Assembly (NCBI RefSeq): GCF_021049305.1
Contig: NZ_CP088081.1
Location: 186,001-250,000 of the forward strand
Length of the DNA: 64,000 bases
Direction of reading: 5' to 3'
DNA from: Ideonella dechloratans
GTDB lineage: Bacteria; Pseudomonadota; Gammaproteobacteria; Burkholderiales; Burkholderiaceae_C
The translations under genes and the position numbers were made by a program. The notes under the pieces were generated by a model. That model searched no databases, was not told where the DNA came from, and saw nothing but the letters and a program-made list of their open reading frames with translations. This document shows, piece by piece, positions 25,963 to 41,444 of this stretch. Each line of letters opens with the position of its first letter. The first letter of the stretch is position 1.

Positions 25963-28101
25963 TCAGGCTTTCAGGAACTCGGCCTTTTGCCCCAGCCAGC
26001 GCGCCACCTGGGCCCGTGCGGCGGCCGGGTGGCGGTCCAGCAGCTGGCTGGCCAGGCTGCGCGCGCGCGCCAGCAGCGGTGCGTCTTCGGCCAGGTCGGC
26101 AAAACGCAACAGGGCGTCGCCCGACTGGCGTGCGCCCATGAACTCGCCGGGGCCGCGGATCTCCAGGTCGCGCCGGGCGATCTCGAAGCCGTCGGTGGTC
26201 TCCACCATGGCCTTCAGGCGCTGCTTGCCGCTGTCCGACAGCGGCGTGCCGTAGAGCAGCACGCAGACGCTGGCCACGCTGCCGCGGCCCACCCGGCCGC
26301 GCAGCTGGTGCAGCTGGGCCAGGCCGAAGCGCTCGGCATGCTCGATCACCATCAGGCTGGCATTGGGCACATCCACGCCCACCTCGATCACCGTGGTGGC
26401 CACCAGCACCTGCAGCGCGCCGGCCGAGAAGCGCGCCATCACCGCGGCCTTCTCGGCCGGCGGCATGCGCCCGTGCAGCAGGCCCACCTCCACGCCGGGC
26501 AGGGCCTGGGCCAGGTCCTCGCGGGTGGCGGTGGCATTGCTCAGCTCCGACAGCGGCGTGCCGCGGCTGTTGTCGTCGTTCTCGCTTTCCTCGATCAGCG
26601 GGCAGACCCAGTAGACCTGCCGGCCGCGCGCCACCTCCTCGCCGATGCGCTCCATCACCTCGTGGCGCCGGCTGTCGGCGAACACCTTGGTGACGATGGG
26701 TGTGCGCCCGGGCGGCAGCTCGTCGATGGTGGAGACCTCCAGGTCGGCGTAGTAGGTCATGGCCAGGGTGCGCGGGATGGGCGTGGCGCTCATCATCAGC
26801 AGGTGCGGCTCCAGCGGCCGGCCGTCGTCGGTCTGCGCGCGCAGCTTGCGCCGCAGCTCCAGCCGTTGCGCCACGCCGAAGCGGTGCTGCTCGTCCACGA
26901 TGGCCAGGCCCAGCTTGGAGAACACCACGTCGTCCTGGATCACCGCGTGCGTGCCCACCACCAGCAGGGCCTCGCCGCTGGCCACCTTGGCCAGCATGGC
27001 CTGGCGCGCCTTGCCCTTGCGGCTGCCGGTCAGCCAGGCCACGGTGATGCCCAGCGGCTCCAGCCACTGCACCAGCTTGGCAAAGTGCTGTTCGGCCAGG
27101 ATCTCGGTGGGCGCCATCAGCGCGCACTGCCAGCCCTGGTCCATGGCGATGGCGGCGCACAGCGCGGCCACCACCGTCTTGCCCGCGCCCACATCGCCCT
27201 GCAGCAGGCGGTGCATGGGCTGGGGCTGGGCCAGGTCGGTGGCAATCTCCTCGCACACCCGGTGCTGGGCCCGGGTCAGGCCCCAGGGCAGCTGGGCCAG
27301 CAAGCGCTCGTGCAGACCGCCGGGCCGGGCGGGCAGGGCGGGGGCGGCCAGCAGGGCCCGCTCGCGGCGCGACTGCATCTGCGAGAGCTGCTGGGCCAGC
27401 AGCTCCTCGAACTTCAGGCGCTGCCAGGCGGGGTGGCTGTGGTCTTCCAGCGTGGCCAGCTGGGCCTTGGGCGGCGGATGGTGCAGGAAGTGCAGCGCAT
27501 CGCGCAGCGTGGGCAGGCCCGCGGGCACGCTGCCGGCGGGCAGCACCTCGTCCAGCGGCGCGCGGCCCAGGCCGGCGGCCACCGCCTTGCGCAGATAGGC
27601 CTGCGGCAGCTGGGCGGTGCTGGGATAAACGGGGGTGAGCGAGGCCGCCAGCGGCGTGCCGTCCTGCACCGCCTTGAAGGTGGGGTGCACCATCTCGCGG
27701 CCGAAGAAGCCGCCGCGCAGCTCGCCGCGCACCCGCACCCGCGCGCCGGGGGCCAGCGTCTTCTGGTGCGAGGGGTAGAAGTGGATGAAGCGCAGCACCA
27801 GCTCATCGCCAGCGTCGTCCTGCAGCCGCACCACCAGCTGGCGGCGCGGGCGCAGCTCCACCTTGGATTCGGTCACCACGCCCTCGGTCTGCAGCGGCAG
27901 GCCCAGCCGGCCCTCGCGCAGCGGGGTCAGGCGGGTCTCGTCCTCGTAGCGCAGGGGCAGGTGCAGGGCCAGGGCCAGGGGTGTGGTCAGGCCCAGGCGC
28001 TCCAGGGCGCGGGCCGGCCCCGAGCGGGATTTGTCGGTGGCCGGGGCAGCAGCAGGGGCGGCGGCAGGCGCAGAGCGGGCCGTGGCGCGGGCGTCAGGCA
28101 T
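25963..28101 (-). CDS. recG: ATP-dependent DNA helicase RecG
   Basis: Branched-DNA helicase that remodels stalled forks and Holliday junctions. The 712-residue product has the N-terminal wedge/OB region (LRYEDETRLTPLREG). Helicase motif I is LLQGDVGAGKTVVAALC, motif II is DEQHRFGV, motif III is MMSATPIPRTLAM, and the C-terminal half contains QLRGRVGRG. The start at 28101 is chosen because family homology begins soon after. The upstream 110 codons in frame are out of character. Confidence 0.95.
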   Translation of the reverse strand: MPDARATARSAPAAAPAAAPATDKSRSGPARALERLGLTTPLALALHLPLRYEDETRLTPLREGRLGLPLQTEGVVTESKVELRPRRQLVVRLQDDAGDELVLRFIHFYPSHQKTLAPGARVRVRGELRGGFFGREMVHPTFKAVQDGTPLAASLTPVYPSTAQLPQAYLRKAVAAGLGRAPLDEVLPAGSVPAGLPTLRDALHFLHHPPPKAQLATLEDHSHPAWQRLKFEELLAQQLSQMQSRRERALLAAPALPARPGGLHERLLAQLPWGLTRAQHRVCEEIATDLAQPQPMHRLLQGDVGAGKTVVAALCAAIAMDQGWQCALMAPTEILAEQHFAKLVQWLEPLGITVAWLTGSRKGKARQAMLAKVASGEALLVVGTHAVIQDDVVFSKLGLAIVDEQHRFGVAQRLELRRKLRAQTDDGRPLEPHLLMMSATPIPRTLAMTYYADLEVSTIDELPPGRTPIVTKVFADSRRHEVMERIGEEVARGRQVYWVCPLIEESENDDNSRGTPLSELSNATATREDLAQALPGVEVGLLHGRMPPAEKAAVMARFSAGALQVLVATTVIEVGVDVPNASLMVIEHAERFGLAQLHQLRGRVGRGSVASVCVLLYGTPLSDSGKQRLKAMVETTDGFEIARRDLEIRGPGEFMGARQSGDALLRFADLAEDAPLLARARSLASQLLDRHPAAARAQVARWLGQKAEFLKA

Positions 28102-28175
28102 GCAGGAATTCTCGCCGCAGCGCCGGGATGCGGCCCGGCCGCCACAGCCGCTGACACTTTTTTTCACCTTGCGGG

Positions 28176-28430
28176 ATGTCGTGCTCTCCTGGGTGCATGT
28201 CCTGCGGTGACAATCCACAGCCCAACAGCGGGACATGGAACGCGCCGCTGCAGAAATGGATGTGCATGGTCGCCGCGCTGCGGGTCTTTGGTCGCTTGAT
28301 GTTCTGGTTGTCGATGGTGCTGTTGCTGGCCCTGGCCCTGGCCTGGGCCTGGGACCGCTCCGACGCCAGTGCCGCGGCGGCGGCCACGCCGGCCACCCCC
28401 ACGCCCGCCGCGGCCGCCCACGCAGGCTGA
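28176..28430 (+). CDS. Possible small membrane protein between recG and queA
   Basis: A frame of up to 84 codons with one hydrophobic helix ([17 protein letters not shown]) and an Ala/Pro-rich tail. No ribosome site precedes any of its ATGs (28176, 28197, 28263, 28269), and it has no recognised relatives. It is the only candidate gene in the 411-base gap between recG and queA. The rest of that gap shows only a short GC-rich hairpin near 28432-28455. Treat it as doubtful. Confidence 0.3.
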   Translation: MSCSPGCMSCGDNPQPNSGTWNAPLQKWMCMVAALRVFGRLMFWLSMVLLLALALAWAWDRSDASAAAAATPATPTPAAAAHAG

Positions 28431-28512
28431 GGCCCAGGCCCCGAAGGGGCTTGGCGCACATGGGACAATTCGCGCTTGTCCAACACTTGAAGGCCGGTCA
28501 AGCCTGCAAGCC

Positions 28513-29625
28513 ATGTCTGTGTCTCCCTCGCCCGCGCCCTCGTCTCAGGGTGCCTCGGCCTTCACCCTGGCCGATTTTGATTTCCCCCTCCCTCCCGAAC
28601 TGATCGCGCAGCAGCCCGCCGCCGAGCGCAGCGCCGCCCGCCTGCTTGATGGCCGCGGCGACCGCCCGGTGGACCGGGTCTTCCGCGAACTGCCCGGCCT
28701 GCTCCAGCCCGGCGACCTGCTGGTCTTCAACGACACCCGGGTGCTCAAGGCCCGCCTGCATGGCGAGAAGGCCACCGGCGGCAGCGTCGAAGCCCTGGTC
28801 GAGCGCGTGCTGCCCACCCCGCCGGGCGGGCCCGGTGAGCTGCTGGCCCATGTGCGCGCCAGCAAGTCGCCCAAGCCCGGCAGCACCGTGCGCCTGGGCA
28901 CCGACCGCGGCGAAGGCTTCGAGGCCGAGGTGATCGGCCGCGCCGGGCCGGACAACGCCCTGTTCCACCTGCGCGTGCCGGGCGACCCCTTCGCCCTGCT
29001 GGAGGCCTTCGGCCATGTGCCGCTGCCGCCCTACATCACGCACGACGACGCGCCGGAGGACGAGACCCGCTACCAGACCGTCTTCGCCGCCCGCCCGGGC
29101 GCGGTGGCCGCCCCCACGGCCGCCCTGCACTTTGACGAAGGCGTGCTGGCCGCGCTGGCCGCGCGCGGCATCGAGCGCACCCAGGTCACCCTGCACGTGG
29201 GCGCCGGCACCTTCCAGCCGGTGCGCACCGAGAACATCGCCGAGCACAAGATGCACAGCGAGTGGTTCGAGGTGCCGCAGGCCACGGTGGACGCCATCGC
29301 CCGCACCCGGGCCGCGGGCGGGCGCATCGTCTCGGTGGGCACCACCACGCTGCGGGCCCTGGAATCGGCCGCGGTGCAAACCGGCAGCCGCGAGGGCCTG
29401 GACCGGGCCTGCCACGGCGAGACCGACATCTTCATCACCCCGGGCTTCCGCTTCCGGGTGGTGGACCGGCTGGTGACCAACTTCCACCTGCCCAAGAGCA
29501 CGCTGATGATGCTGGTGAGCGCCTTTGCCGGCCACGACCACATCATGGCGCTCTACCGTCACGCCATCGAGGCGCGCTACCGCTTCTTCAGCTACGGCGA
29601 CGCCATGCTGCTGGACCGGCGCTGA
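28513..29625 (+). CDS. queA: S-adenosylmethionine:tRNA ribosyltransferase-isomerase
   Basis: Makes epoxyqueuosine in tRNA by transferring the ribosyl part of SAM. The 370-residue product carries the family blocks [48 protein letters not shown] and [20 protein letters not shown]. The ATG at 28513 gives the family length. tgt, the partner enzyme of queuosine insertion, lies 2.6 kb downstream on the same strand but not in an operon with it. Confidence 0.96.
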   Translation: MSVSPSPAPSSQGASAFTLADFDFPLPPELIAQQPAAERSAARLLDGRGDRPVDRVFRELPGLLQPGDLLVFNDTRVLKARLHGEKATGGSVEALVERVLPTPPGGPGELLAHVRASKSPKPGSTVRLGTDRGEGFEAEVIGRAGPDNALFHLRVPGDPFALLEAFGHVPLPPYITHDDAPEDETRYQTVFAARPGAVAAPTAALHFDEGVLAALAARGIERTQVTLHVGAGTFQPVRTENIAEHKMHSEWFEVPQATVDAIARTRAAGGRIVSVGTTTLRALESAAVQTGSREGLDRACHGETDIFITPGFRFRVVDRLVTNFHLPKSTLMMLVSAFAGHDHIMALYRHAIEARYRFFSYGDAMLLDRR

Positions 29626-29684
29626 GCGCGCCGCCGCCGCCGGGCAGGTAAGCTAGCGTCTGACCACTGCTTCCTGCCCCTGCC

Positions 29685-30143
29685 ATGATCGCCCGCGCCG
29701 CCTTCCCGTTCACCCCTTCCGCCCCCCTGCGTCTGTGGCCCGTGCTGGCGCTGCTGGCGGCGGGTGCCGCCCAGGCGGCCGCCCCGGCGGTCGACGGGGC
29801 GCGGGCCGAGCGCATCGCCCAGGGGGCCGGCTGCTTCGGCTGCCACCAGATCGACCCCCGGCCCACCGACGAGGACGAGGACGATGACCAATCCGCCGCC
29901 ACGACGCCCGCGGCCCGTCCCCCCATCGCCCCGGCCTGGCGCAACGTGGCCACCAAGTACCGCCATGACGGCGGCGCCCTGGAGCGCCTGACCCGCGCCG
30001 TGCTGGGCGGCTCCAACCCCTACGACCCGCACTGGAAGTACCAGGTCACTGGCCTGGCCATGCCGGCCAACCGCATCGCCATCAGCGAGGACGATGCCCG
30101 CCTGGTGGTGCGCTGGATCCTGTCGCTGGACGACGCGGACTGA
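29685..30143 (+). CDS. Periplasmic class I cytochrome c
   Basis: The 152-residue product has a signal peptide (LLAAGAAQAA) and one heme-attachment site, GCFGCHQ. The likely distal Met is in TGLAMPANRI. An acidic insert (DEDEDDD) sits between the heme site and the fold core and is unusual. The size fits a small electron carrier such as cytochrome c551/c5-like proteins. It stands alone, so its redox partners cannot be named. Confidence 0.85.
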   Translation: MIARAAFPFTPSAPLRLWPVLALLAAGAAQAAAPAVDGARAERIAQGAGCFGCHQIDPRPTDEDEDDDQSAATTPAARPPIAPAWRNVATKYRHDGGALERLTRAVLGGSNPYDPHWKYQVTGLAMPANRIAISEDDARLVVRWILSLDDAD

Positions 30144-30271
30144 TCCGGCCCGGGGCGCCGTGGCGCCGAAGCGTCTTGCGCCGCGTCAGGATCGTGACAC
30201 GCGGCCATGCCATCATCGCGCTCGACAAGAGGCGCGTCCTGTGAGGGCGGCCCGGCACAGGAGACAAGACG

Positions 30272-31486
30272 ATGCGACGCAAGCTGGTGTGGGCCCTGGC
30301 GGGCCTGCTGTTGGGAGCCCCCGCCTGGGCCGCCGCCCCCTCGGAGGGCCCTGCGCCGATCCGGGTCGGCTTCATCTGCCCCTTCACCGGCGGCTCGGCC
30401 GACTTCGGCACCGCCGCGCGGCTGGGGGCCGAGCTGGCCGTCAGCGAGGTCAACCAGGCCGGCGGTTACCTGGGCCGCCCGCTGGAGCTGGTCGCGCGCG
30501 ACGACAAGTCCAATCCCGACGAGGGCCGCAAGATCGCCGAGGAGCTGGTGCAAGGCAAGAAAGCCGACTTCACCATCGGCTTCTGCAACTCCGGGGTGGC
30601 GCTCAAGTCGCTGGAGGTGTTCCAGAACGCCCACCACCTGCTGATGATCCCGGTGGCCACCGGGACGGCGCTCACCGCCCAGTTCCCGCCGGCCAGCAGC
30701 TTCATCTTCCGCGTCTCCCCGCGCGACGCCCTGCAGGCCGCCTTCCTGGTCGACGAGGTGCAGCGCCGCAGCCTGAACAAGGTGGCGGTCTTCGCCGACA
30801 AGACCGGCTATGGCGAGGGCGGCCTGAAGGATGTCGAGCGCTTCCTGGCCCAGAAGAGCCTGAAGCCGGTCTACGTGGCCCGCTTCGACCTGGGCACCGC
30901 CAGCCTGACGGCCCAGATGCGCGAGGCCAAAGCGGCGGGGGCCGAGGCCATCATCGCCTACACGGTCGGCCCCGAAATGGGCATGCTGGCCCAGTCGCGT
31001 GCCGAGGCCGGCGTCAACGCCGACCTGCTGGGGCCCTGGACGCTGGCGCTGCGCTCGGCCGAGGACCGGGGCGGCAAGGCACTGGAAGGTGCGGCCATGG
31101 TCCAGACCATCGTGCCGGACACGACGCTGGAGCGCCGGACCTCCTTCATCGCCCGGCTGCACCGCCTGCGCGGCAAGGAGCCGCTGGGCTCGCTGATGGC
31201 CGCCGCCCAGTCCTACGACGCCGTCTACCTCATGCTGGGCGCGCTGTTCCAGACCCAGGGCCACGCCGAGGGCGAGGCACTCAAGAATGCGCTGGAGCAC
31301 CTGAACCGGCCCTACAGCGGCGTGGTGACCACCTACGACCAGCCCTTCTCGCCCAGCGACCACGACGCCATCAGCGCCAACATGCTGTGGCTGGCCACCT
31401 GGCGCCGGGGGGAGTTGCACTTCTTCTACCCCGAGGACGCCCGCAAGGCGACGGTCATCCAGCGCAAGCCGGGCGCCGCGCACTGA
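30272..31486 (+). CDS. LivK-like periplasmic substrate-binding protein (orphan)
   Basis: The 404-residue product has a signal peptide (ALAGLLLGAPAWAA) and a type I periplasmic binding fold. The typical opening is IRVGFICPFTGGSADFGTAA, followed by VFADKTGYGEGGL and VGPEMGMLAQSR. Such proteins deliver branched-chain amino acids, amides or aromatic acids to ABC importers. No permease or ATPase gene is nearby, so it may serve a distant transporter or act as a sensor. CAGGAG lies 8 bases before the ATG at 30272. Confidence 0.88.
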   Translation: MRRKLVWALAGLLLGAPAWAAAPSEGPAPIRVGFICPFTGGSADFGTAARLGAELAVSEVNQAGGYLGRPLELVARDDKSNPDEGRKIAEELVQGKKADFTIGFCNSGVALKSLEVFQNAHHLLMIPVATGTALTAQFPPASSFIFRVSPRDALQAAFLVDEVQRRSLNKVAVFADKTGYGEGGLKDVERFLAQKSLKPVYVARFDLGTASLTAQMREAKAAGAEAIIAYTVGPEMGMLAQSRAEAGVNADLLGPWTLALRSAEDRGGKALEGAAMVQTIVPDTTLERRTSFIARLHRLRGKEPLGSLMAAAQSYDAVYLMLGALFQTQGHAEGEALKNALEHLNRPYSGVVTTYDQPFSPSDHDAISANMLWLATWRRGELHFFYPEDARKATVIQRKPGAAH

Positions 31487-31495
31487 GGTCGGGGT

Positions 31496-33339
<1,844 letters not shown>

Positions 33340-33366
33340 CGTCCCGTCCCCTCCTGCCGACCCGGC

Positions 33367-33397
33367 CATCGCCCGGCCCCTGTGGCCCCGGGCGATG
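33367..33397 (+). terminator. Hairpin downstream of tgt
   Basis: Ten-base arms CATCGCCCGG (33367-33376) and CCGGGCGATG (33388-33397) with an 11-base loop. No T-tract follows. It contains the ATG at 33395, which argues against that ATG as the start of the next gene. Confidence 0.45.
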
Positions 33398-33433
33398 CGC
33401 CTCCCACTGACCAACCACGGAAGCTCTCGCCCC

Positions 33434-35728
33434 ATGGCGACCACCTCCCGGCGCCGCCGCGCCGCCGCACCGGCCGACGACGCGCCGCTGACGGCCGCGC
33501 TGGACGCGGCCCCCGCCCCCATCTCCACCCCGGCCCCCGAGGTATCCGCCGAAACGGTGGCCCCCGCCGCCAAGCCTGCCCGCAAGCGCGCGGCGGCCCA
33601 ACCCCGCAAGACGGCGGCGGCCGCCAAGGCCGCGCCCGCCGAGGTCCTGTCGACCGAGCCCGAGGCACCGGCGCAGGCCGCGCCGGCCGCCCCGCGAGCA
33701 CCGGCTCGCAAGACCGCCAAGCGGCGCCCCGCCACGACCGAGGTCGTTGCAGCCCCGGCCGACGCGCAGACCGAGACGCCGGCCGCAGCGCCGGTGGCAG
33801 CGGTTCCAGCAGCGGTCGAGCCCGAGGCGACCCCGGCGACCGAGCCGCCGGCCCGCAAATCCAGCCGCTCGCGCCGCCGCAGCCCGGCCGCCCCCGCACC
33901 CGAGGCGGTGACGTCGACTGAGGCCGAGGTGCCCGCCGTTGCCGAGCGCTCCGAGCCCGCGACGGCCGATGTGCCTGTGCCCGCGCCGGCGCCCGCTGAA
34001 ACGCCGCTGCCCGTGCTGGAAGCCGCCGAGGCACTGCCGCCGGCGGCCGAGGCCCAGCCCGAGCTGGAGGCCGGTGCCGAGCTCGGCGGCGAGCCGGCCC
34101 CGGTGGCCGAAGCCCCGCCCGCGCCGGCCCCCGCCCCGCAGCCGCCCACCCCCAGCCGCCTGAGCCTGACCGACCGCCGTCTGCAGTGGGAGGCCGGCCG
34201 CGGCTGCCCCGAAACGCTGCGCCAGGCCGTCTCGCGCTGGCAGGACCGCGACGGCCGCCTCACCCTGAACGAGACCGAGGCCCTGGACGAGCTGGTGGCG
34301 GTGGCCGCCCGCTGCGGTCATCGGCTGATCGTGGACGAGGCCGTCTGGGCGCAACTGGCGCTCAAGGGCGACCTGCGCCAGCGCATCGCCCACCTGGAAG
34401 CCTGCTTCCCGCAGGGCCTGGAAGCCGCCGAGTTCGAGGGCGCCGCCGCCGGCCCGCTGCCGGCCCGCCCGGCCCAGCGCGAGGCCGCCTTCTTCGCCGC
34501 CTGTGCCGGCGCCTGCCTGCTGGCCGACGCCGAGGGCCTGGAGCCCGAGCGCGAGCTGGCCCTGGCCTGGCAGCTGGTGCAGCGCCATTTCGGCGCCCGC
34601 CAGGTGGCGGTGCGCCTGCGTGGCGAGGCCGACGAGGCCCTGCGCGCCCGCTGGCAGGCCCTGCTGGCCCCGCTGAGCACGGACGCCTCGGTGCAACTGC
34701 TGCGCCCCGGCGAGCCGCTGCCGGCCGGCCTGGACGTGCTGATCGTCGATCAGCGCTCCGGCTGGCTGGCTCTGCCGGCCGAAGAAGACACCGCCGCGCC
34801 CTGGCTGTGGGTGCTGGCGCGCGAGGACGGCCTGCAGACCCACCCGGCCGAGGCCGAGGCCTGGCTGGGCCGGCTGGACCGCCTGGGCACCGGCGCAGTG
34901 GCCCAGGGCCTGGCCGCGGCCACCCCGGACGCCCTGGGCCCGCTGCTGCTGCAGCGCGGCTGGGCCGAGGTGGCCGACCAGTGGCCGGCCTGGGCGCCCG
35001 AGGAGCGCGCCGTGGCCTGGCCCGACGAGACCCGCCAGCGCCATGCCCAGGCCCTGGCGGCCGCCACGCCGCTGCTGGCGCGCTGGCAGCGCAGCGGCTT
35101 CCTGTCCGACAGCGACCAGCTGGCGCTGCGGGCCCAGCTGGCCCAGGCCGAGGCGGCCGAGCGCGAGGCCGCGCTGGTGGCCCTGCCCGAGCTGCTGGCC
35201 GAGGCTCTGGGCCGCGGCCTGTCCCGCGTGGTGCTGTTCGCCGAGGCCGACGCCGCCGAGGAGATGCCCGCCTGGGCCGAGTTGCTCAACGAATGGCTGG
35301 CCGCGGCCGGCTGGCAGGCCCAGGTGCTGCCCACGGCCAACCGTGAGGCCGACGCCGCGCTGCGCCGCTTCCGCGACGCCGAGGGCCCCAGCCTGCTGCT
35401 GGTGGCCGATGGCCTGCCCGGCAGCGAGCCGCGCATCCCCACCGCGCCGCGCCTGCCCCTGATCGTCCACCTGGACCGCCCCTGGGACGAGGCCCAGCGC
35501 GAGCGCCGCCTGCAGCGCCTGCGCCTGCCGCGCGCCCAGCGCGCGGTGCCCGTCTGGCAGGTGCTGCCCGAGGACAGCCTGGCCGCGCGCCGCCAGCACC
35601 TGCCCGCGCCCCAGGCGGGCACGCCGGTGACCGGCCGTCTGCGCCGCGGCCCGGCCCTGCAGGCCTGGCTGGCCGGTCTGGCGGCCTGCCTGCTGCCGGC
35701 CCAAGCCGAGGCCGTCCCGGCGGCCTGA
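33434..35728 (+). CDS. SNF2-like pseudohelicase with histone-H1-like N-terminal tail
   Basis: The 764-residue product has two parts. Residues 1-230 are Ala/Pro/Lys/Arg-rich, with repeats such as KPARKRAAAQPRKTAAAAK, like bacterial histone-H1-type tails, and turn acidic towards the end. Residues about 240-764 follow the order of a SNF2 ATPase but have lost the catalytic residues. The motif I region reads LLADAEGLEPE (362-372) where active enzymes have LLADEMGLGKT. The DEAH/DEAQ box reads VLIVDQRS (D439). The motif V/VI region reads LIVHLDRPWDEAQRERRLQRL (from about 676). The upstream ATG at 33395 sits in a hairpin, so 33434 is used. It is probably a DNA-binding pseudoenzyme; this is my reading of the fold. 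Confidence 0.6.
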   Translation: MATTSRRRRAAAPADDAPLTAALDAAPAPISTPAPEVSAETVAPAAKPARKRAAAQPRKTAAAAKAAPAEVLSTEPEAPAQAAPAAPRAPARKTAKRRPATTEVVAAPADAQTETPAAAPVAAVPAAVEPEATPATEPPARKSSRSRRRSPAAPAPEAVTSTEAEVPAVAERSEPATADVPVPAPAPAETPLPVLEAAEALPPAAEAQPELEAGAELGGEPAPVAEAPPAPAPAPQPPTPSRLSLTDRRLQWEAGRGCPETLRQAVSRWQDRDGRLTLNETEALDELVAVAARCGHRLIVDEAVWAQLALKGDLRQRIAHLEACFPQGLEAAEFEGAAAGPLPARPAQREAAFFAACAGACLLADAEGLEPERELALAWQLVQRHFGARQVAVRLRGEADEALRARWQALLAPLSTDASVQLLRPGEPLPAGLDVLIVDQRSGWLALPAEEDTAAPWLWVLAREDGLQTHPAEAEAWLGRLDRLGTGAVAQGLAAATPDALGPLLLQRGWAEVADQWPAWAPEERAVAWPDETRQRHAQALAAATPLLARWQRSGFLSDSDQLALRAQLAQAEAAEREAALVALPELLAEALGRGLSRVVLFAEADAAEEMPAWAELLNEWLAAAGWQAQVLPTANREADAALRRFRDAEGPSLLLVADGLPGSEPRIPTAPRLPLIVHLDRPWDEAQRERRLQRLRLPRAQRAVPVWQVLPEDSLAARRQHLPAPQAGTPVTGRLRRGPALQAWLAGLAACLLPAQAEAVPAA

Positions 35729-35739
35729 GGCGAGCGCCC

Positions 35740-36240
35740 ATGTCCGGCAGCCCTTGGCGCGCCCGTCTGAAGGCCCTGCTGCACGCGCTGTGGCAGTGGC
35801 CGCTGGCGCTGCTCATCCTGTTCGAGGAATGGGGTTGGGAGCCGCTGCAGCGCCTGCTGGCCTGGGTCGGCGCCTGGCCGGGCTTTCGGCAACTGGAAGC
35901 CTGGGTGCGGCGCCTGCCGCCCTATGGCGCGCTGGCGCTGTTCGCCCTGCCCACGTTGGCCCTGCTGCCCATCAAGCTGCTGGCGCTGTGGGCCGTCAGC
36001 CGCGGCCATGCGCTGCTGGGCCTGGCGGTGATCCTGGCGGCCAAGCTGGGCGGCACCGCGGTGGTGGCGCGGCTCTTCACGCTGACCCAGCCGGCCCTGA
36101 TGCGCCTGGCCTGGTTCGCCCGCCTGCACGGCCGCTGGGTGCCCTGGAAGGAGGCCCTGCTGGCGCGGGTGCGGGCCAGCGCCCCGTGGCGCCTGGCCCG
36201 CGCGCTGCGCGCGCGCCTGCGCCGAGGGCCCAGGCCCTGA
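35740..36240 (+). CDS. Small membrane protein of unknown function
   Basis: The 166-residue product has two or three hydrophobic segments (WPLALLILFEEWGW, YGALALFALPTLALLPIKLLALWAV, LLGLAVILAAKLGGTAVVA) and a strongly basic C-terminus (RALRARLRRGPRP). No function is known to me. It begins 11 bases after the pseudohelicase stop, suggesting a shared transcript. It faces the argG terminator. Confidence 0.75.
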   Translation: MSGSPWRARLKALLHALWQWPLALLILFEEWGWEPLQRLLAWVGAWPGFRQLEAWVRRLPPYGALALFALPTLALLPIKLLALWAVSRGHALLGLAVILAAKLGGTAVVARLFTLTQPALMRLAWFARLHGRWVPWKEALLARVRASAPWRLARALRARLRRGPRP

Positions 36241-36247
36241 TCAGGCG

Positions 36248-36273
36248 AAAAAAAGGGCCCCACGAAGGGGCCC
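36248..36273 (-). terminator. Rho-independent terminator of argG
   Basis: Read leftward, GGGCCCC (36273-36267) pairs with GGGGCCC (36261-36255) around a 5-base loop, then seven T (36254-36248). It lies 58 bases past the argG stop. Confidence 0.88.
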
Positions 36274-36330
36274 CGGAAGGCGGTGGGCCGGCCGAGGCCG
36301 GACACAACCGCTGTCAACCGTGTGCGCTGA

Positions 36331-41383
<5,053 letters not shown>

Positions 41384-41411
41384 CGCGCGCTCCGGCGCGG
41401 TCCGCCGGGCC

Positions 41412-41444
41412 TTCAGCGGGCGTTCAGCGGGCGTTCAACGGGCT
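41412..41444. repeat. Triple 11-base direct repeat at the M61 gene end
   Basis: TTCAGCGGGCG occurs twice in tandem (41412-41422, 41423-41433) and a third, slightly changed copy TTCAACGGGCT follows (41434-41444). The third copy contains the stop codon of the M61 peptidase gene. The array is probably a replication-slippage product. Confidence 0.8.

Noticed and set aside
28143..28170. T-run at 28157-28164 as a terminator
   Set aside because: No stable inverted repeat directly precedes it on either strand.
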